Part shown: positions 1 to 7,458 of the stretch, one piece after another
Position numbering within the stretch: position 1 is the stretch's first letter
How the letters are laid out: each line of letters starts with the position of its first letter
NCBI GenBank assembly: GCA_964435925.1
Contig: CAYTBG010000058.1
Location: 1-17,779 of the forward strand
From: SOIV01 sp964435925
GTDB taxonomy: Bacteria > Acidobacteriota > Aminicenantia > Aminicenantales > Aminicenantaceae
DNA: 17,779 nucleotides
Direction of reading: 5' to 3'
Program-made: the position numbers and the translations under genes
Notes under the pieces: model-generated
Databases searched by the model: none
Told to the model about the DNA's origin: nothing
What the model saw: the letters and a program-made list of their open reading frames with translations, nothing else

Positions 1-764
1 CGGGAATTTTTGTGGCCATAGCCTGTGCGCTGTTAGGTGTGTTTCTCATCCTAAGGAGAGATGCCATGATCGGCCATGGTTTAGCCCATGTAACCTTCGC
101 CGGAGTTGCCCTGGGGCTTTTTTTGAATGTCATACCTTTAGCTGTGGCACTGGTCATCGCTGTTCTTGCCGCCTTAGCAATCATGAAGTTGAAAGAAAAA
201 GCTGGTGTTTACGGAGATACTGCAATTGCAATTTTCAGCAGTGTGGGGCTTGCTCTCGGGATATTGCTGGCTACTCTTGCCCACAGCTTTAACGTAGACC
301 TTTTCAGTTACCTCTTCGGAGAAATTTTGGCCATAGAAGCATCAGAGGTCTGGCTTTCAATCGGATTGGCAGCCATAGTCGTTTTTATCGTGATTCTAAA
401 CTACCACAAATTTATGTACATGACATTTGACCGCGAAGCAGCAAAAGCATCAGGAATCAAGGTTGGACGTCTTGATGTTCTCTTAACTGTTCTTACAGCA
501 GTGACAATCGTTCTGGGTATGAAAGTGGTAGGAATCCTTCTGGTTTCAGCCCTGGTTGTTATTCCGGCTGCGGCAGGTCTTCAGCTGTCATCCAATTTTA
601 AACAGGCTATAATCCTCTCTTCGCTTATCGCTTTTGTTTCTGTCTTATTGGGCCTTTTTTTGGCCTTCTATTTAGACCTTCCAGCTTCGGGGACTATTGT
701 TATCCTTTCTTTTCTCCTGTTTGGATTATTTTTTATATTCAAAAGGAAAAAAAGAATTTTTTAA
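1..764 (+). CDS. Metal ABC transporter permease, ZnuB/MntB (ABC-3) family, 5'-truncated by window edge
   Basis: Membrane subunit of a zinc/manganese-type ABC importer. The reading frame is open from base 3. A GTG at base 12 could be taken as the start, but the codons before it (G-I-F) continue the family's first-helix pattern (GI.VAIACALLGVFL.LRR), so the true start probably lies upstream of the window. About 250 residues are present, against roughly 260-280 for the family. The first helix is followed by LRRDAMIGHGLAHVTFAG, the conserved cytoplasmic loop usually read as RR..xxGDGLAHxxxxG; the usual Asp is His here. About seven to eight hydrophobic helices follow, including the VVGILLVSALVVIPAAAG segment typical of ABC-3 permeases. 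The C-terminus is basic (FKRKKRIF) and presumably cytoplasmic. The ATPase and the substrate-binding lipoprotein are not in the window and probably lie upstream. The metal cannot be decided from sequence. Confidence 0.93.
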   Translation, partial: GIFVAIACALLGVFLILRRDAMIGHGLAHVTFAGVALGLFLNVIPLAVALVIAVLAALAIMKLKEKAGVYGDTAIAIFSSVGLALGILLATLAHSFNVDLFSYLFGEILAIEASEVWLSIGLAAIVVFIVILNYHKFMYMTFDREAAKASGIKVGRLDVLLTVLTAVTIVLGMKVVGILLVSALVVIPAAAGLQLSSNFKQAIILSSLIAFVSVLLGLFLAFYLDLPASGTIVILSFLLFGLFFIFKRKKRIF

Positions 765-788
765 AAGAAAAAAATCTTTAAAAGAGTT

Positions 789-1319
789 TTATCCGGCCAA
801 TTTTTCCAAGGTCTTCTCGAAAACAGAATAGGCTTCTAGTCCGTAAAGACAAAAGATTATTTCTTGAGGATAGTCATGTTTTTCCAGGAACTCTATTGCT
901 ACCTTGAGCATGATTTCGCTGCATCTTTCAATGGGAAAGCCGAATATACCGGTGCTGATTGCAGGAAAAGCAATATCTTTTATTTTCCTTTCTTCTGCAA
1001 TTTTGAGGCTGTTCAGGGTTGCGTTCCGAAGTTTATCTTCTTCCTGCCCTTCTCCTGAGACTGGGCCGGTAGCATGGATGACGTATTTAGCCTTTAGGTT
1101 GCCTGCATTTGTTAGGGCTGCCTCACCGACCTGGATGGGTCCGATTCTGTAACATTCTTCCTGGATAGAAGGGCCGCCGTGGCTCCTGATGGCTCCTGCT
1201 ACCCCGCCTCCAAGAACTAAAGATTTGTTGGCAGCATTGACCAAAGCTTCAACGTCAAGGAGGACAATATTCCCCTCAACCAGCTTTAATTTTCTCTTGT
1301 TTACAGTCAGCTCTTTCAT
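789..1319 (-). CDS. Macrodomain protein, putative ADP-ribose-binding or ADP-ribosyl hydrolase (MacroD/YmdB-like)
   Basis: A single macrodomain of 176 residues covering almost the whole chain. The ADP-ribose-binding motifs are present: LVNAANKSLVLGGGVAGAI (NAAN at 28-31, GGGV at 37-40), VIHATGP around 80-86 and the phosphate loop ISTGIFGFP at 121-129. MacroD-type deacetylases normally read GGGVDGAI; the Asp, often cited as catalytic, is Ala41 here, so hydrolase activity is uncertain and simple binding is possible. I chose the ATG at 1319 because an AAGGGGGG ribosome binding site lies 4 nt upstream; an in-frame ATG 18 codons earlier has no such site and would add a non-conserved extension. It lies 83 bp downstream of ftcD on the same strand and may share its transcript. 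It converges with the ABC permease across a 24-bp gap. The substrate is unknown. Confidence 0.9.
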   Translation of the reverse strand: MKELTVNKRKLKLVEGNIVLLDVEALVNAANKSLVLGGGVAGAIRSHGGPSIQEECYRIGPIQVGEAALTNAGNLKAKYVIHATGPVSGEGQEEDKLRNATLNSLKIAEERKIKDIAFPAISTGIFGFPIERCSEIMLKVAIEFLEKHDYPQEIIFCLYGLEAYSVFEKTLEKLAG

Positions 1320-1323
1320 AGCG

Positions 1324-1331
1324 CCCCCCTT
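1324..1331 (-). promoter_or_regulatory. Ribosome binding site of the macrodomain gene
   Basis: Minus-strand AAGGGGGG, 4 nt before the ATG at 1319. It decides this start over the longer in-frame alternative at 1373. Confidence 0.65.
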
Positions 1332-1402
1332 ATAATTTTTTGCTTTGAACAAAGATACAATATGTCGTTGCAATCACGCAACTTTGGGGCAAATCCTAAT
1401 GT

Positions 1403-3073
1403 TTAATTCAGTTCCTTTTCGATAATTTCCTTCAGCTCATTCCCGAGTTTCACAGCTTTTTTCTTCAAGGATGCGGCTTGTTTTTTTATTTTTGACTTGA
1501 ATTCGCTGTCCTGGAGGCTGGGCAGGTTTATCTGGATGTTATAATAAGCGCCTTCAGCCGCAACCTGGCCAGTGAGTCCTGCCACTCCAGCATCGCTCAA
1601 GGAATTTTTGTTTCCTTTCAGAGCAATCTCCCTTGCCAGGTTTAAAGCATCGATACTTTTCTCAAGCACCCCAAAAGGCACCATGGTTGCTTCTTTTGCT
1701 GCTTCCTCGACTGCCTGATCTCTTTCTTGTTTCTGCTTTTCTGTTTTCTTTGGCAACCTGTGGGCTTCCATAAGTTTGTTAAAGGCTATGGTATCCAAAT
1801 CAACAGCTCTCAGGAATTCATCCTTCAAAAACTGAGCCTTCACAGCTATTTCCTTCACATCTTTCTGAACATTTTTGTATTCTTTTTTGCCGACTGTTAG
1901 ATTGGAGACCATAGAGGAGAGTGAAGCGGATAAAGCGCCGCATAAGGCTGCTGTACTTCCTCCTCCAGGAGCAGGAGAATCTACGGAGAGCTCGTTGGCG
2001 AATTCCCGGAGATTAGAGTCAAGAAGAGAGCTTTCAACTTCCTTAAACTGGTATTCAATGATTTTCTTTTGAGGATTGAAGGGCGCTACATCGTCTAAGC
2101 CGAGGGAAGAAACAGCTGTCTTTATGAGGTCTTCCTCGGGCACCCCAGGGCTTTTTCCTTGTTTGGTAAGATAGTGCCTGCCAGCCATGAGAAGAGCTTC
2201 CTTGGGTATTAAGCCCACTAATTCACTTCCCGTAACCCTTAATCCTATTCTCTCTGCTTCTTTTATGGTTTCATCGAAAACAACATGAGGTGGAGTTATC
2301 TTGTAGTTGATAAAATTAATCGAAATTTGAGCAATTTCATAATCTTCTATGTACCATCCAACTGCTTTAACAGCTTTAAATTTACCTGGAATCTTGATGG
2401 CTTTTCCCTCAGCATCTCTCACTATATTTCCATCCTTATCTCTTTTTGCCCTTCCTCTCTCTCTCAGGTTGAGCGCGATATCATGAGCGAGGCGTCTGTC
2501 CCGGGTGTTTAAATTTATGTTGTAGGCGATTAAAAATTCCCTTGCTCCGATCACCGTAGCCCCTGCTTTTGGATTGAAAACAGGTTTGCCGTAATCAGGA
2601 GCCCGCTCAGGATCTTTCAATTTTTCAGGCAAGCCTTCGTATTCGCCTGTCCTGATATTAGCCAGATTCTTTCTTTCTGGCTTCTGGGCAGCTTCTTCAT
2701 ACAGATAGACTGGGATTCCGAGTTCTTTGGCGACTCTTTCTCCCAACTCATGGGCAAGTTGGATGCAGTCTTCCATGGTTACACCTGAAACAGGAACAAA
2801 AGGGCAGACGTCTGTAGCTCCTATGCGGCTGTGAGCTCCTTTATGCTTGCTCATATCTAAGACTTCAGACGCTTTTTTTATCGCTTTAAACGCTGCCTCT
2901 TTTACTCCTTCAGGAGAGCCGATAAAGGTGACGACTGTGCGGTTGGTTGATTCTCCGGGATCCACATCAAGAAGATTCACTTGAGGCGTGGATTCGATCT
3001 CTTTGGTGATGGCGCTTATCTTTTCTCTGTTTCTCCCTTCGCTGAAATTGGGAACACACTCAACAAGTTTCAT
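1403..3073 (-). CDS. ftcD: Bifunctional glutamate formimidoyltransferase / formimidoyl-THF cyclodeaminase
   Basis: Transfers the formimino group of formiminoglutamate (from histidine breakdown) to tetrahydrofolate, then deaminates it to 5,10-methenyl-THF. It is 556 residues, close to the 541 of mammalian FTCD, and has both halves in the same order. The transferase N-subdomain starts with LVECVPNFSEGRN and has DVDPGESTNRTVVTF (37-50) and KHKGAHSRIGATDVCPF (77-92), where His81 aligns with the catalytic His82 of the mammalian enzyme. The C-subdomain runs to about 330. The cyclodeaminase begins near 350 with SPAPGGGSTAALCGALSASL (366-385) and continues with VDLDTIAF and AHRLPKKT. The start ATG overlaps the stop of the upstream M16 gene by 4 bp, implying translational coupling. 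No hutH, hutU or hutI is in the window, so the source of formiminoglutamate is not shown. The fused form is less common in bacteria than separate proteins. Confidence 0.96.
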   Translation of the reverse strand: MKLVECVPNFSEGRNREKISAITKEIESTPQVNLLDVDPGESTNRTVVTFIGSPEGVKEAAFKAIKKASEVLDMSKHKGAHSRIGATDVCPFVPVSGVTMEDCIQLAHELGERVAKELGIPVYLYEEAAQKPERKNLANIRTGEYEGLPEKLKDPERAPDYGKPVFNPKAGATVIGAREFLIAYNINLNTRDRRLAHDIALNLRERGRAKRDKDGNIVRDAEGKAIKIPGKFKAVKAVGWYIEDYEIAQISINFINYKITPPHVVFDETIKEAERIGLRVTGSELVGLIPKEALLMAGRHYLTKQGKSPGVPEEDLIKTAVSSLGLDDVAPFNPQKKIIEYQFKEVESSLLDSNLREFANELSVDSPAPGGGSTAALCGALSASLSSMVSNLTVGKKEYKNVQKDVKEIAVKAQFLKDEFLRAVDLDTIAFNKLMEAHRLPKKTEKQKQERDQAVEEAAKEATMVPFGVLEKSIDALNLAREIALKGNKNSLSDAGVAGLTGQVAAEGAYYNIQINLPSLQDSEFKSKIKKQAASLKKKAVKLGNELKEIIEKELN

Positions 3074-4533
3074 TCGTCTTCTCCTTTTTTGATTGTATAC
3101 TGTAAGATTCCTTTGTTATCGTACACAAACACCTCTTCAAATTCTTGGATGTGATCGATGATAATGTTTTTGTCCCCTACTATGACGACCACAGGAGTAA
3201 GGAGCGGATATTTTCTGGCTGTTTCAAAAACTCTCTCTGAACTGACGAGCATAATGTTTTCGTAGTATTTGCTCCAGTGTTCCTCCCCCAGGTCTAAAGC
3301 TTCGATTTCAGAGACTCTGGATGAGAGCTTATCAAAAGTTTGGATTTGAAGGGGGAAATTTCCGATCAAGAAGGATTTGGCCTGTTCAATCTCGGAACTT
3401 GGTATTTCCTCCTTGGTGATTTTATCGATTTCCTGCAGAATTTCCTTTATAGAAGAGTAAGTAACTTCTGGCCTCACCTTGGCCTTAACAAAAAAGACGC
3501 TGCAGTTTTTAAAAAAATCCAATTCACTGAAGGCGTAATAGGCGTATCCCTTTGATTCCCTGAGATTCATGAAGAGACGACTGGTGTGCGTTCCGCCTAA
3601 AACTTGATTCAGGACTATAAAAGGGAAGACATCCTGGCTGCTTAAAGGCGAGACGATATTTCCTAGATAAATCGTCGAATCTTTGGCTTCTGGTAGATCG
3701 ATAAGGCAAATTTTTTCCTTATTGTACGGTTTAAGAGGAGGAACAGAAGGGCGTTCCAATTCTTTTCTTCGCCAGGTGGAGAAGTATCTGCTCACTTTTC
3801 TCGTAGCTGTCTGGAGATTGAGATTTCCGGTGAGTACAAATAAAGAATTGTTGGGCCTGTAATATCTATTATAAAAAGATACAAGAGCTCTTTGGTTTAA
3901 ATTTTTAATAACATCTTCATTAAAGGTGTTTTTTTTATAAGGATGGTTCCGGAACAGGAGGCGACCGAGCTGTCTTTCGGCCACAAATTCTGGGTCTTTA
4001 TTTTTCTCTCGCAGGTCGTAGTACATTATTCTTTTTATATTTTCGATTTCCCGCCTTAAGAATGTAGGTCGAAGTATCATCTTACTCATAAGATCAAGGG
4101 CATTATCTAAGAACTCTTCTAAAAAGGTAAATGAAAACACAGAATAATCAGGATAAGTATAGATGGAGAAGTTCCCGCCCACAGATTCTATTATTTCTTC
4201 AATTTGTGAAGACGTGAGATACGAAACTCCGCGGCTGAGCATGTTAGCCGTAAGAGTAGCAATGCCTGGCAGCTCTCTTAGAGAGGGGCTTTCTCCAGCG
4301 AATATTATCACTTTGAGGCTTATAACCGGAAGATCATCTCGGTGGATTACCGCGACTCCCAGGCCATTAGTGAGGACTGAGGGTTTTATTTCAGGGAGCT
4401 TAAGTTCTGCAAGAGGTTCAGGATAAGGAGGTGATTTTCTAAATCTTTCTTGAGAAAGGAGAGGAGCTTCCCAGAGTAGAAGAGTCAAAAGAGAGATAAT
4501 AAGAGTGAGCTTTAAGTGGTTTCCTCTACTCAT
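3070..4533 (-). CDS. Secreted M16-type (insulinase-like) protein, apparently non-catalytic subunit
   Basis: 487 residues with a Sec signal peptide: basic start, hydrophobic run LTLIISLLTLLLW (9-21), likely cleavage after LLS near residue 27. The mature protein has the two-lobe M16 fold pattern. The first lobe starts at VLTNGLGVAVIHRDDLPVIS (53-72), but the site of the zinc motif HxxEH reads T93-L-T-A96-N97, as in non-catalytic partner subunits. The second lobe has LGGTHTSRLFMNLRESKGYA (312-331), matching the conserved region with the Arg/Tyr pair that positions substrate in M16B enzymes. The N-terminus overlaps the stop of the preceding M16 gene by 4 bp and the C-terminus overlaps the ftcD start by 4 bp, so all three are probably cotranslated. 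It likely forms a heterodimer with the upstream protein in the periplasm or at the cell surface. The substrate is unknown. Confidence 0.9.
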   Translation of the reverse strand: MSRGNHLKLTLIISLLTLLLWEAPLLSQERFRKSPPYPEPLAELKLPEIKPSVLTNGLGVAVIHRDDLPVISLKVIIFAGESPSLRELPGIATLTANMLSRGVSYLTSSQIEEIIESVGGNFSIYTYPDYSVFSFTFLEEFLDNALDLMSKMILRPTFLRREIENIKRIMYYDLREKNKDPEFVAERQLGRLLFRNHPYKKNTFNEDVIKNLNQRALVSFYNRYYRPNNSLFVLTGNLNLQTATRKVSRYFSTWRRKELERPSVPPLKPYNKEKICLIDLPEAKDSTIYLGNIVSPLSSQDVFPFIVLNQVLGGTHTSRLFMNLRESKGYAYYAFSELDFFKNCSVFFVKAKVRPEVTYSSIKEILQEIDKITKEEIPSSEIEQAKSFLIGNFPLQIQTFDKLSSRVSEIEALDLGEEHWSKYYENIMLVSSERVFETARKYPLLTPVVVIVGDKNIIIDHIQEFEEVFVYDNKGILQYTIKKGEDE

Positions 4534-5870
4534 TTTATTTTGATATCAAAGACAATTTCGTTTGTGAAGTATCTCCGCATAATCCTGATGAGATTATAAT
4601 GATCTACTGAAAGATAATTTTCTAGCTCGTCAGGAAAATCATCGAGGCTTTTTTTAGATAGAAAAGCCTCTGCAAGAAAAACAGCCTTATCTGCTGAAGT
4701 CGCGTATTGATTAAGATAGTCCATCTTAAAAATATTCTTTGCTTTTCTGAGCTCTTTTTCGGACACAAGGCTTGATTTAAGTTTGTTTATTTCTGAGAAT
4801 ATAACTCTCTTGCTTCTTTCCACCATTATCTCATTGCTGCTCGAGACAAATATTTTAAAGGTGGCTAGCTCTTTCCTTTTTTCAATACTTCCACTTAGAG
4901 ATCTGGCAATCCGGGTTCTTTTAATCAATTTTTTGTATAAACGAGATGTTATACCACGCAAAAGAATATATTCAATAATTTTAAGGGGATAGAAATCCTT
5001 TGAATAGGGAGAAGCGATCTTGTAACCTATATGAAAGCCAGGCAAAGGGGCAAGAAATTTTTTTGCGGTTATAATCGCTTCTTTATCTGAAGATTTTGGA
5101 GAGAGTGGAAGAGGGAGATCTTTTCCCTTTTGAATAGTATAAAAATACTTTCGGATATCCTCCTCTGTTTTCCTTTTATCAATATCTCCGGCAATAGAGA
5201 TTACAGCATTGTTGGGTGTATAAAATGTGGAGTAGAAGTCCTTAACGTCTTCTACTGTAAGATCCCTCACGTCAGCTTCGTTCCCGATAACAGGATGACT
5301 GTAAGCAAGATTGGGGTAGAGCAACCTGTCAAAAGTCAAGGAGCTTTCAAGATAAGGCTCGGTTGCTTTCCTTTGATGAATCTCTTCGATAAGTGCCCCC
5401 TTAGCTTGCTCTACGTTTGCGGGAGTAATCTCAAGAGATTTCATCCTGTCAGATTCAAGCCAGAGTACCAGGGCAAGCTGGTGAGAAGGTACTGTTTGTT
5501 GAAAAATGGTTTTGTCTTCTGTTGTTATGGCGTTCAGGTCTCCTCCGGTCCTGCGGATAAAACCGATGTGCTGCATCCGTCCTACATTTTGTGAACCCTG
5601 GAACATCATGTTCTCTAACAAATAGGCTAAACCTGTCTTTCCTGGCGGCTCATTAATGGAACCCACATTGTAGGCAACTGCGACCGAGACAACGGGCAAA
5701 GAATAGTCTTCAGAGAGAATAACCTGCAGCCCGTTTTCTAATTTATATTGCTTGATAGGGAAAGAAAGACGTTGTTTATCTTGGCCATGAGCAGGAAAAT
5801 TTCCCAGAAGTAGAAACAGATATAAACCGAGTATCAGTAACTTGTTTTTGAATCTAAAGGCTTTATACAT
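4530..5870 (-). CDS. Secreted M16-type (insulinase-like) protein with altered zinc motif
   Basis: 446 residues. A signal peptide is clear: KNK followed by LLILGLYLFLLLG (11-23), with likely cleavage after AHG at 29. The domain opens with YKLENGLQVILSEDYSLPVVS (42-62), typical for M16. The motif that should be HxxEH, inside PGKTGLAYLLENMMFQGS (76-93), is Y83-L-L-E86-N87: both zinc-ligand His are replaced while the surrounding residues stay close to the catalytic consensus. Acidic residues E162/E163 sit about where the third ligand would be. I read the codons as TAT and AAC, each one base from His. The protein may therefore be inactive, or bind a metal differently. It is the first gene of the minus-strand operon, overlapping the next M16 gene by 4 bp. 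No Shine-Dalgarno sequence is evident before the ATG at 5870. Confidence 0.9.
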   Translation of the reverse strand: MYKAFRFKNKLLILGLYLFLLLGNFPAHGQDKQRLSFPIKQYKLENGLQVILSEDYSLPVVSVAVAYNVGSINEPPGKTGLAYLLENMMFQGSQNVGRMQHIGFIRRTGGDLNAITTEDKTIFQQTVPSHQLALVLWLESDRMKSLEITPANVEQAKGALIEEIHQRKATEPYLESSLTFDRLLYPNLAYSHPVIGNEADVRDLTVEDVKDFYSTFYTPNNAVISIAGDIDKRKTEEDIRKYFYTIQKGKDLPLPLSPKSSDKEAIITAKKFLAPLPGFHIGYKIASPYSKDFYPLKIIEYILLRGITSRLYKKLIKRTRIARSLSGSIEKRKELATFKIFVSSSNEIMVERSKRVIFSEINKLKSSLVSEKELRKAKNIFKMDYLNQYATSADKAVFLAEAFLSKKSLDDFPDELENYLSVDHYNLIRIMRRYFTNEIVFDIKIK

Positions 5871-5891
5871 TGCTCGAATTAGGAGGCTTTA

Positions 5892-5921
5892 AAAATAACA
5901 CAAATATTAACTTAAATTCAA
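5892..5921 (-). promoter_or_regulatory. Weak candidate promoter for the M16-ftcD operon
   Basis: On the minus strand TTGAAT (5921-5916), an 18-bp spacer and TATTTT (5897-5892). Each box matches the sigma-70 consensus at four of six positions. The predicted start would give a leader of about 15 nt before the ATG at 5870. AT-rich DNA makes chance matches likely. Confidence 0.28.
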
Positions 5922-5923
5922 AT

Positions 5924-6170
5924 AAAAGGGGACAGGCTACTTTTTCTGCAAGACAGGAAAGAATAAAAGGGGACAAAGGATAAAAGGGGGAAGGCCCCAT
6001 TTTCTGATGTCCTGTCCACAAGTTGAGAATATCCCTCTCTTGCTAAAATGGGGCCTGTCCCCATTTTCTTGCGCCTTTTTTCGGGAAAGCCTTTTAGAAG
6101 AAAATGGACAGTTCATCTCATCCTTACTAAAAGGAATGGTTCCCCCAAAAAAAGAGCCTGCCCCCTTTTT
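5924..6170. repeat. Cluster of GGGGACAGGC-type short repeats in both orientations
   Basis: At least four recognisable copies and two partial ones. They are AAAAGGGGACAGGCTAC (5924-5940, then T5), AAAAGGGGACAAAGGA (5965-5980, partial), AAAAGGGGGAAGGCCCC (5982-5998, then ATTT), the palindromic copy at 6045-6067, AAAATGGACAG (6101-6111, partial) and GAGCCTGCCCCCTTTTT (6154-6170, reverse orientation). Spacing is irregular and orientation mixed, which excludes a CRISPR array. Similar motifs elsewhere are associated with REP-type elements mobilised by Y1/RAYT transposases; that link is inference, and no transposase is in the window. Confidence 0.7.
6045..6067. terminator. Perfect palindrome resembling a bidirectional terminator hairpin
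   Basis: AAAATGGGG and CCCCATTTT form a perfect 9-bp inverted repeat around the loop CCTGT. A-tract, GC-rich core and T-tract are arranged as in bidirectional intrinsic terminators. A sister copy at 5982-6003 has GGGG/CCCC with A4 and T3 flanks. Because it lies upstream of two divergent genes, a true terminating role is doubtful; it is more likely one unit of the repeat family. Confidence 0.3.
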
Positions 6171-6249
6171 TAATTGAAAATAAAAGCCTTTTGTGTTAAT
6201 TTTCTTTGCTAATCAATTAGATTATTCTATCAGCCAAATGAGGTGATAT

Positions 6250-7416
6250 ATGAGTAAAAAAGGAAAACATTTATTCTCATCTGAATCTGTGACAGAAGGT
6301 CATCCGGATAAGGTTTGCGATCAGATTTCTGATGCCATACTCGACGATCTTATAGGTCAGGATCCCAAAAGCCGTGTGGCATGCGAAACGTTGGTAACAA
6401 CTGGCCTTGTTCTAATCGCAGGTGAAATAACAAGCGAAGGCTATTGCGAGTTTCAAAAGGTCGTCAGAAGTGCTGTCAAAGAAATAGGATATACAAAGGC
6501 AAAATACGGTTTTGATTACCAGACATGCTCTGTCCTCTCCTCCATCCATGAACAATCTCTTGACATAGCCAGAGGAGTCGATGAGAAAGAGGACCGTGAA
6601 CAAGGAGCTGGGGATCAAGGCCTAATGTTCGGCTATGCATGCAGTGAGACAGAAGAACTCATGCCCATGCCTATTATTCTGGCTCATAAACTCGTGAGGA
6701 GGCTGAGCCAGGTACGGAGAGAAAAGATATTGGATTATCTCAGGCCTGATGGAAAATCTCAGGTCACTGTCGAATACGAAAGCGACACTCCCAAAAGAGT
6801 AGAAGCAGTTGTGATAGCTGCTCAGCACAATCCTGAAGTCAAAATGAGTGATTTGAGGGAAGATATCAAACTTGCTGTTATAAAGGAGATCATTCCGGCT
6901 GATATGTTTGATAAGAACACAAAGGTTTTTATTAATGAAACAGGCCGTTTTGAACATGGGGGCCCTTTTGCGGATTCAGGAGTTACAGGACGTAAGATTA
7001 TTGTGGATACCTATGGTGGAGTCGGAAGCCACGGAGGAGGATGCTTTTCTGGAAAAGATCCGTCAAAAGTGGACCGCTCTGGTTCTTATATGGCCAGATA
7101 CGTAGCTAAAAATTTAGTCTCTGCCGGGATTGCCGATAAGATAGAAGTGCAGATGGCTTATGCTATTGGTGTGGCTCAACCAGTCTCCATAATGGTGGAC
7201 TCTTTTGGCACAGCAAAAATCTCAGAGGATAAGATAAAAGGATTAATTCAAGCGCATTTCGATCTTGCTCCAAGGGGGATGATCAAAACTTTGGATTTGC
7301 TCCGGCCTATTTACAAAAAGACAGCGTGCTACGGGCACTTTGGTCGCACAGAGAAAGAATTCACCTGGGAAAGACTTGATAAAGTCAAATTTTTAAAGAG
7401 AGATGCAGGGCTATAA
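6250..7416 (+). CDS. metK: S-adenosylmethionine synthetase
   Basis: Makes SAM from methionine and ATP in the cytoplasm. At 388 residues it is the usual length. Signatures seen: EGHPDK (16-21) with the catalytic-loop His, the ATP-binding GAGDQGLMFGYA (119-130), and the glycine-rich P-loop-like GGGCFSGKDPSKVDRS (262-277). Family members usually read GGGAFSGKD; Cys replaces Ala here. The segment usually written NPTGRFxxGGPxGDxGLTGRKI reads NETGRFEHGGPFADSGVTGRKI. These changes look like lineage variation, since the flanking core (TGRKIIVDTYGG) is intact. The start is supported by GAGGTGAT just upstream. ahcY follows on the same strand, so the two form a methyl-cycle operon. Confidence 0.97.
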   Translation: MSKKGKHLFSSESVTEGHPDKVCDQISDAILDDLIGQDPKSRVACETLVTTGLVLIAGEITSEGYCEFQKVVRSAVKEIGYTKAKYGFDYQTCSVLSSIHEQSLDIARGVDEKEDREQGAGDQGLMFGYACSETEELMPMPIILAHKLVRRLSQVRREKILDYLRPDGKSQVTVEYESDTPKRVEAVVIAAQHNPEVKMSDLREDIKLAVIKEIIPADMFDKNTKVFINETGRFEHGGPFADSGVTGRKIIVDTYGGVGSHGGGCFSGKDPSKVDRSGSYMARYVAKNLVSAGIADKIEVQMAYAIGVAQPVSIMVDSFGTAKISEDKIKGLIQAHFDLAPRGMIKTLDLLRPIYKKTACYGHFGRTEKEFTWERLDKVKFLKRDAGL

Positions 7417-7448
7417 AATAAAAGAAAAGAATGACAAAAGATAAAAAT

Positions 7449-7452
7449 GGAG
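7449..7452 (+). promoter_or_regulatory. Ribosome binding site deciding the ahcY start
   Basis: GGAG six bases before the ATG at 7459. The alternative upstream ATG at 7447 overlaps this site and has no comparable sequence in front of it. Confidence 0.5.
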
Positions 7453-7458
7453 AAGAGA

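Larger units (their letters stand above)
5871..6249 (-). other. Divergent intergenic region between the M16 operon and metK
   Basis: 379 bp with no gene. It holds the leader of the M16 operon (5871 to about 5921), a cluster of GGGGACAGGC-type repeats (5924-6170), and an AT-rich stretch (6170-6239) before the metK ribosome binding site GAGGTGAT at 6240-6247. I see no SAM riboswitch pattern before metK. A clean -35/-10 pair for metK could not be picked out. Confidence 0.7.

Noticed and set aside
764..789. Terminator between the ABC permease and the macrodomain gene
   Set aside because: The 24-bp gap is A/T-rich without a GC stem, so no hairpin can be supported.
1367..1382. GTTGC...GCAAC inverted repeat between ftcD and the macrodomain gene
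   Set aside because: A 5-bp stem with a 6-nt loop and no T-tract is within chance expectation.
5130..5594. 154-codon plus-strand open frame
   Set aside because: It lies fully antisense to the M16 gene, has no ribosome binding site and no recognisable domain; a shadow frame.
5924..6170. Possible CRISPR array
   Set aside because: Units differ in length, sequence and orientation, and intervals are irregular. This is a mobile-type repeat cluster.
6171..6249. SAM riboswitch before metK
   Set aside because: The leader is short and AT-rich, with none of the conserved SAM-I/II/III helix sequences visible.
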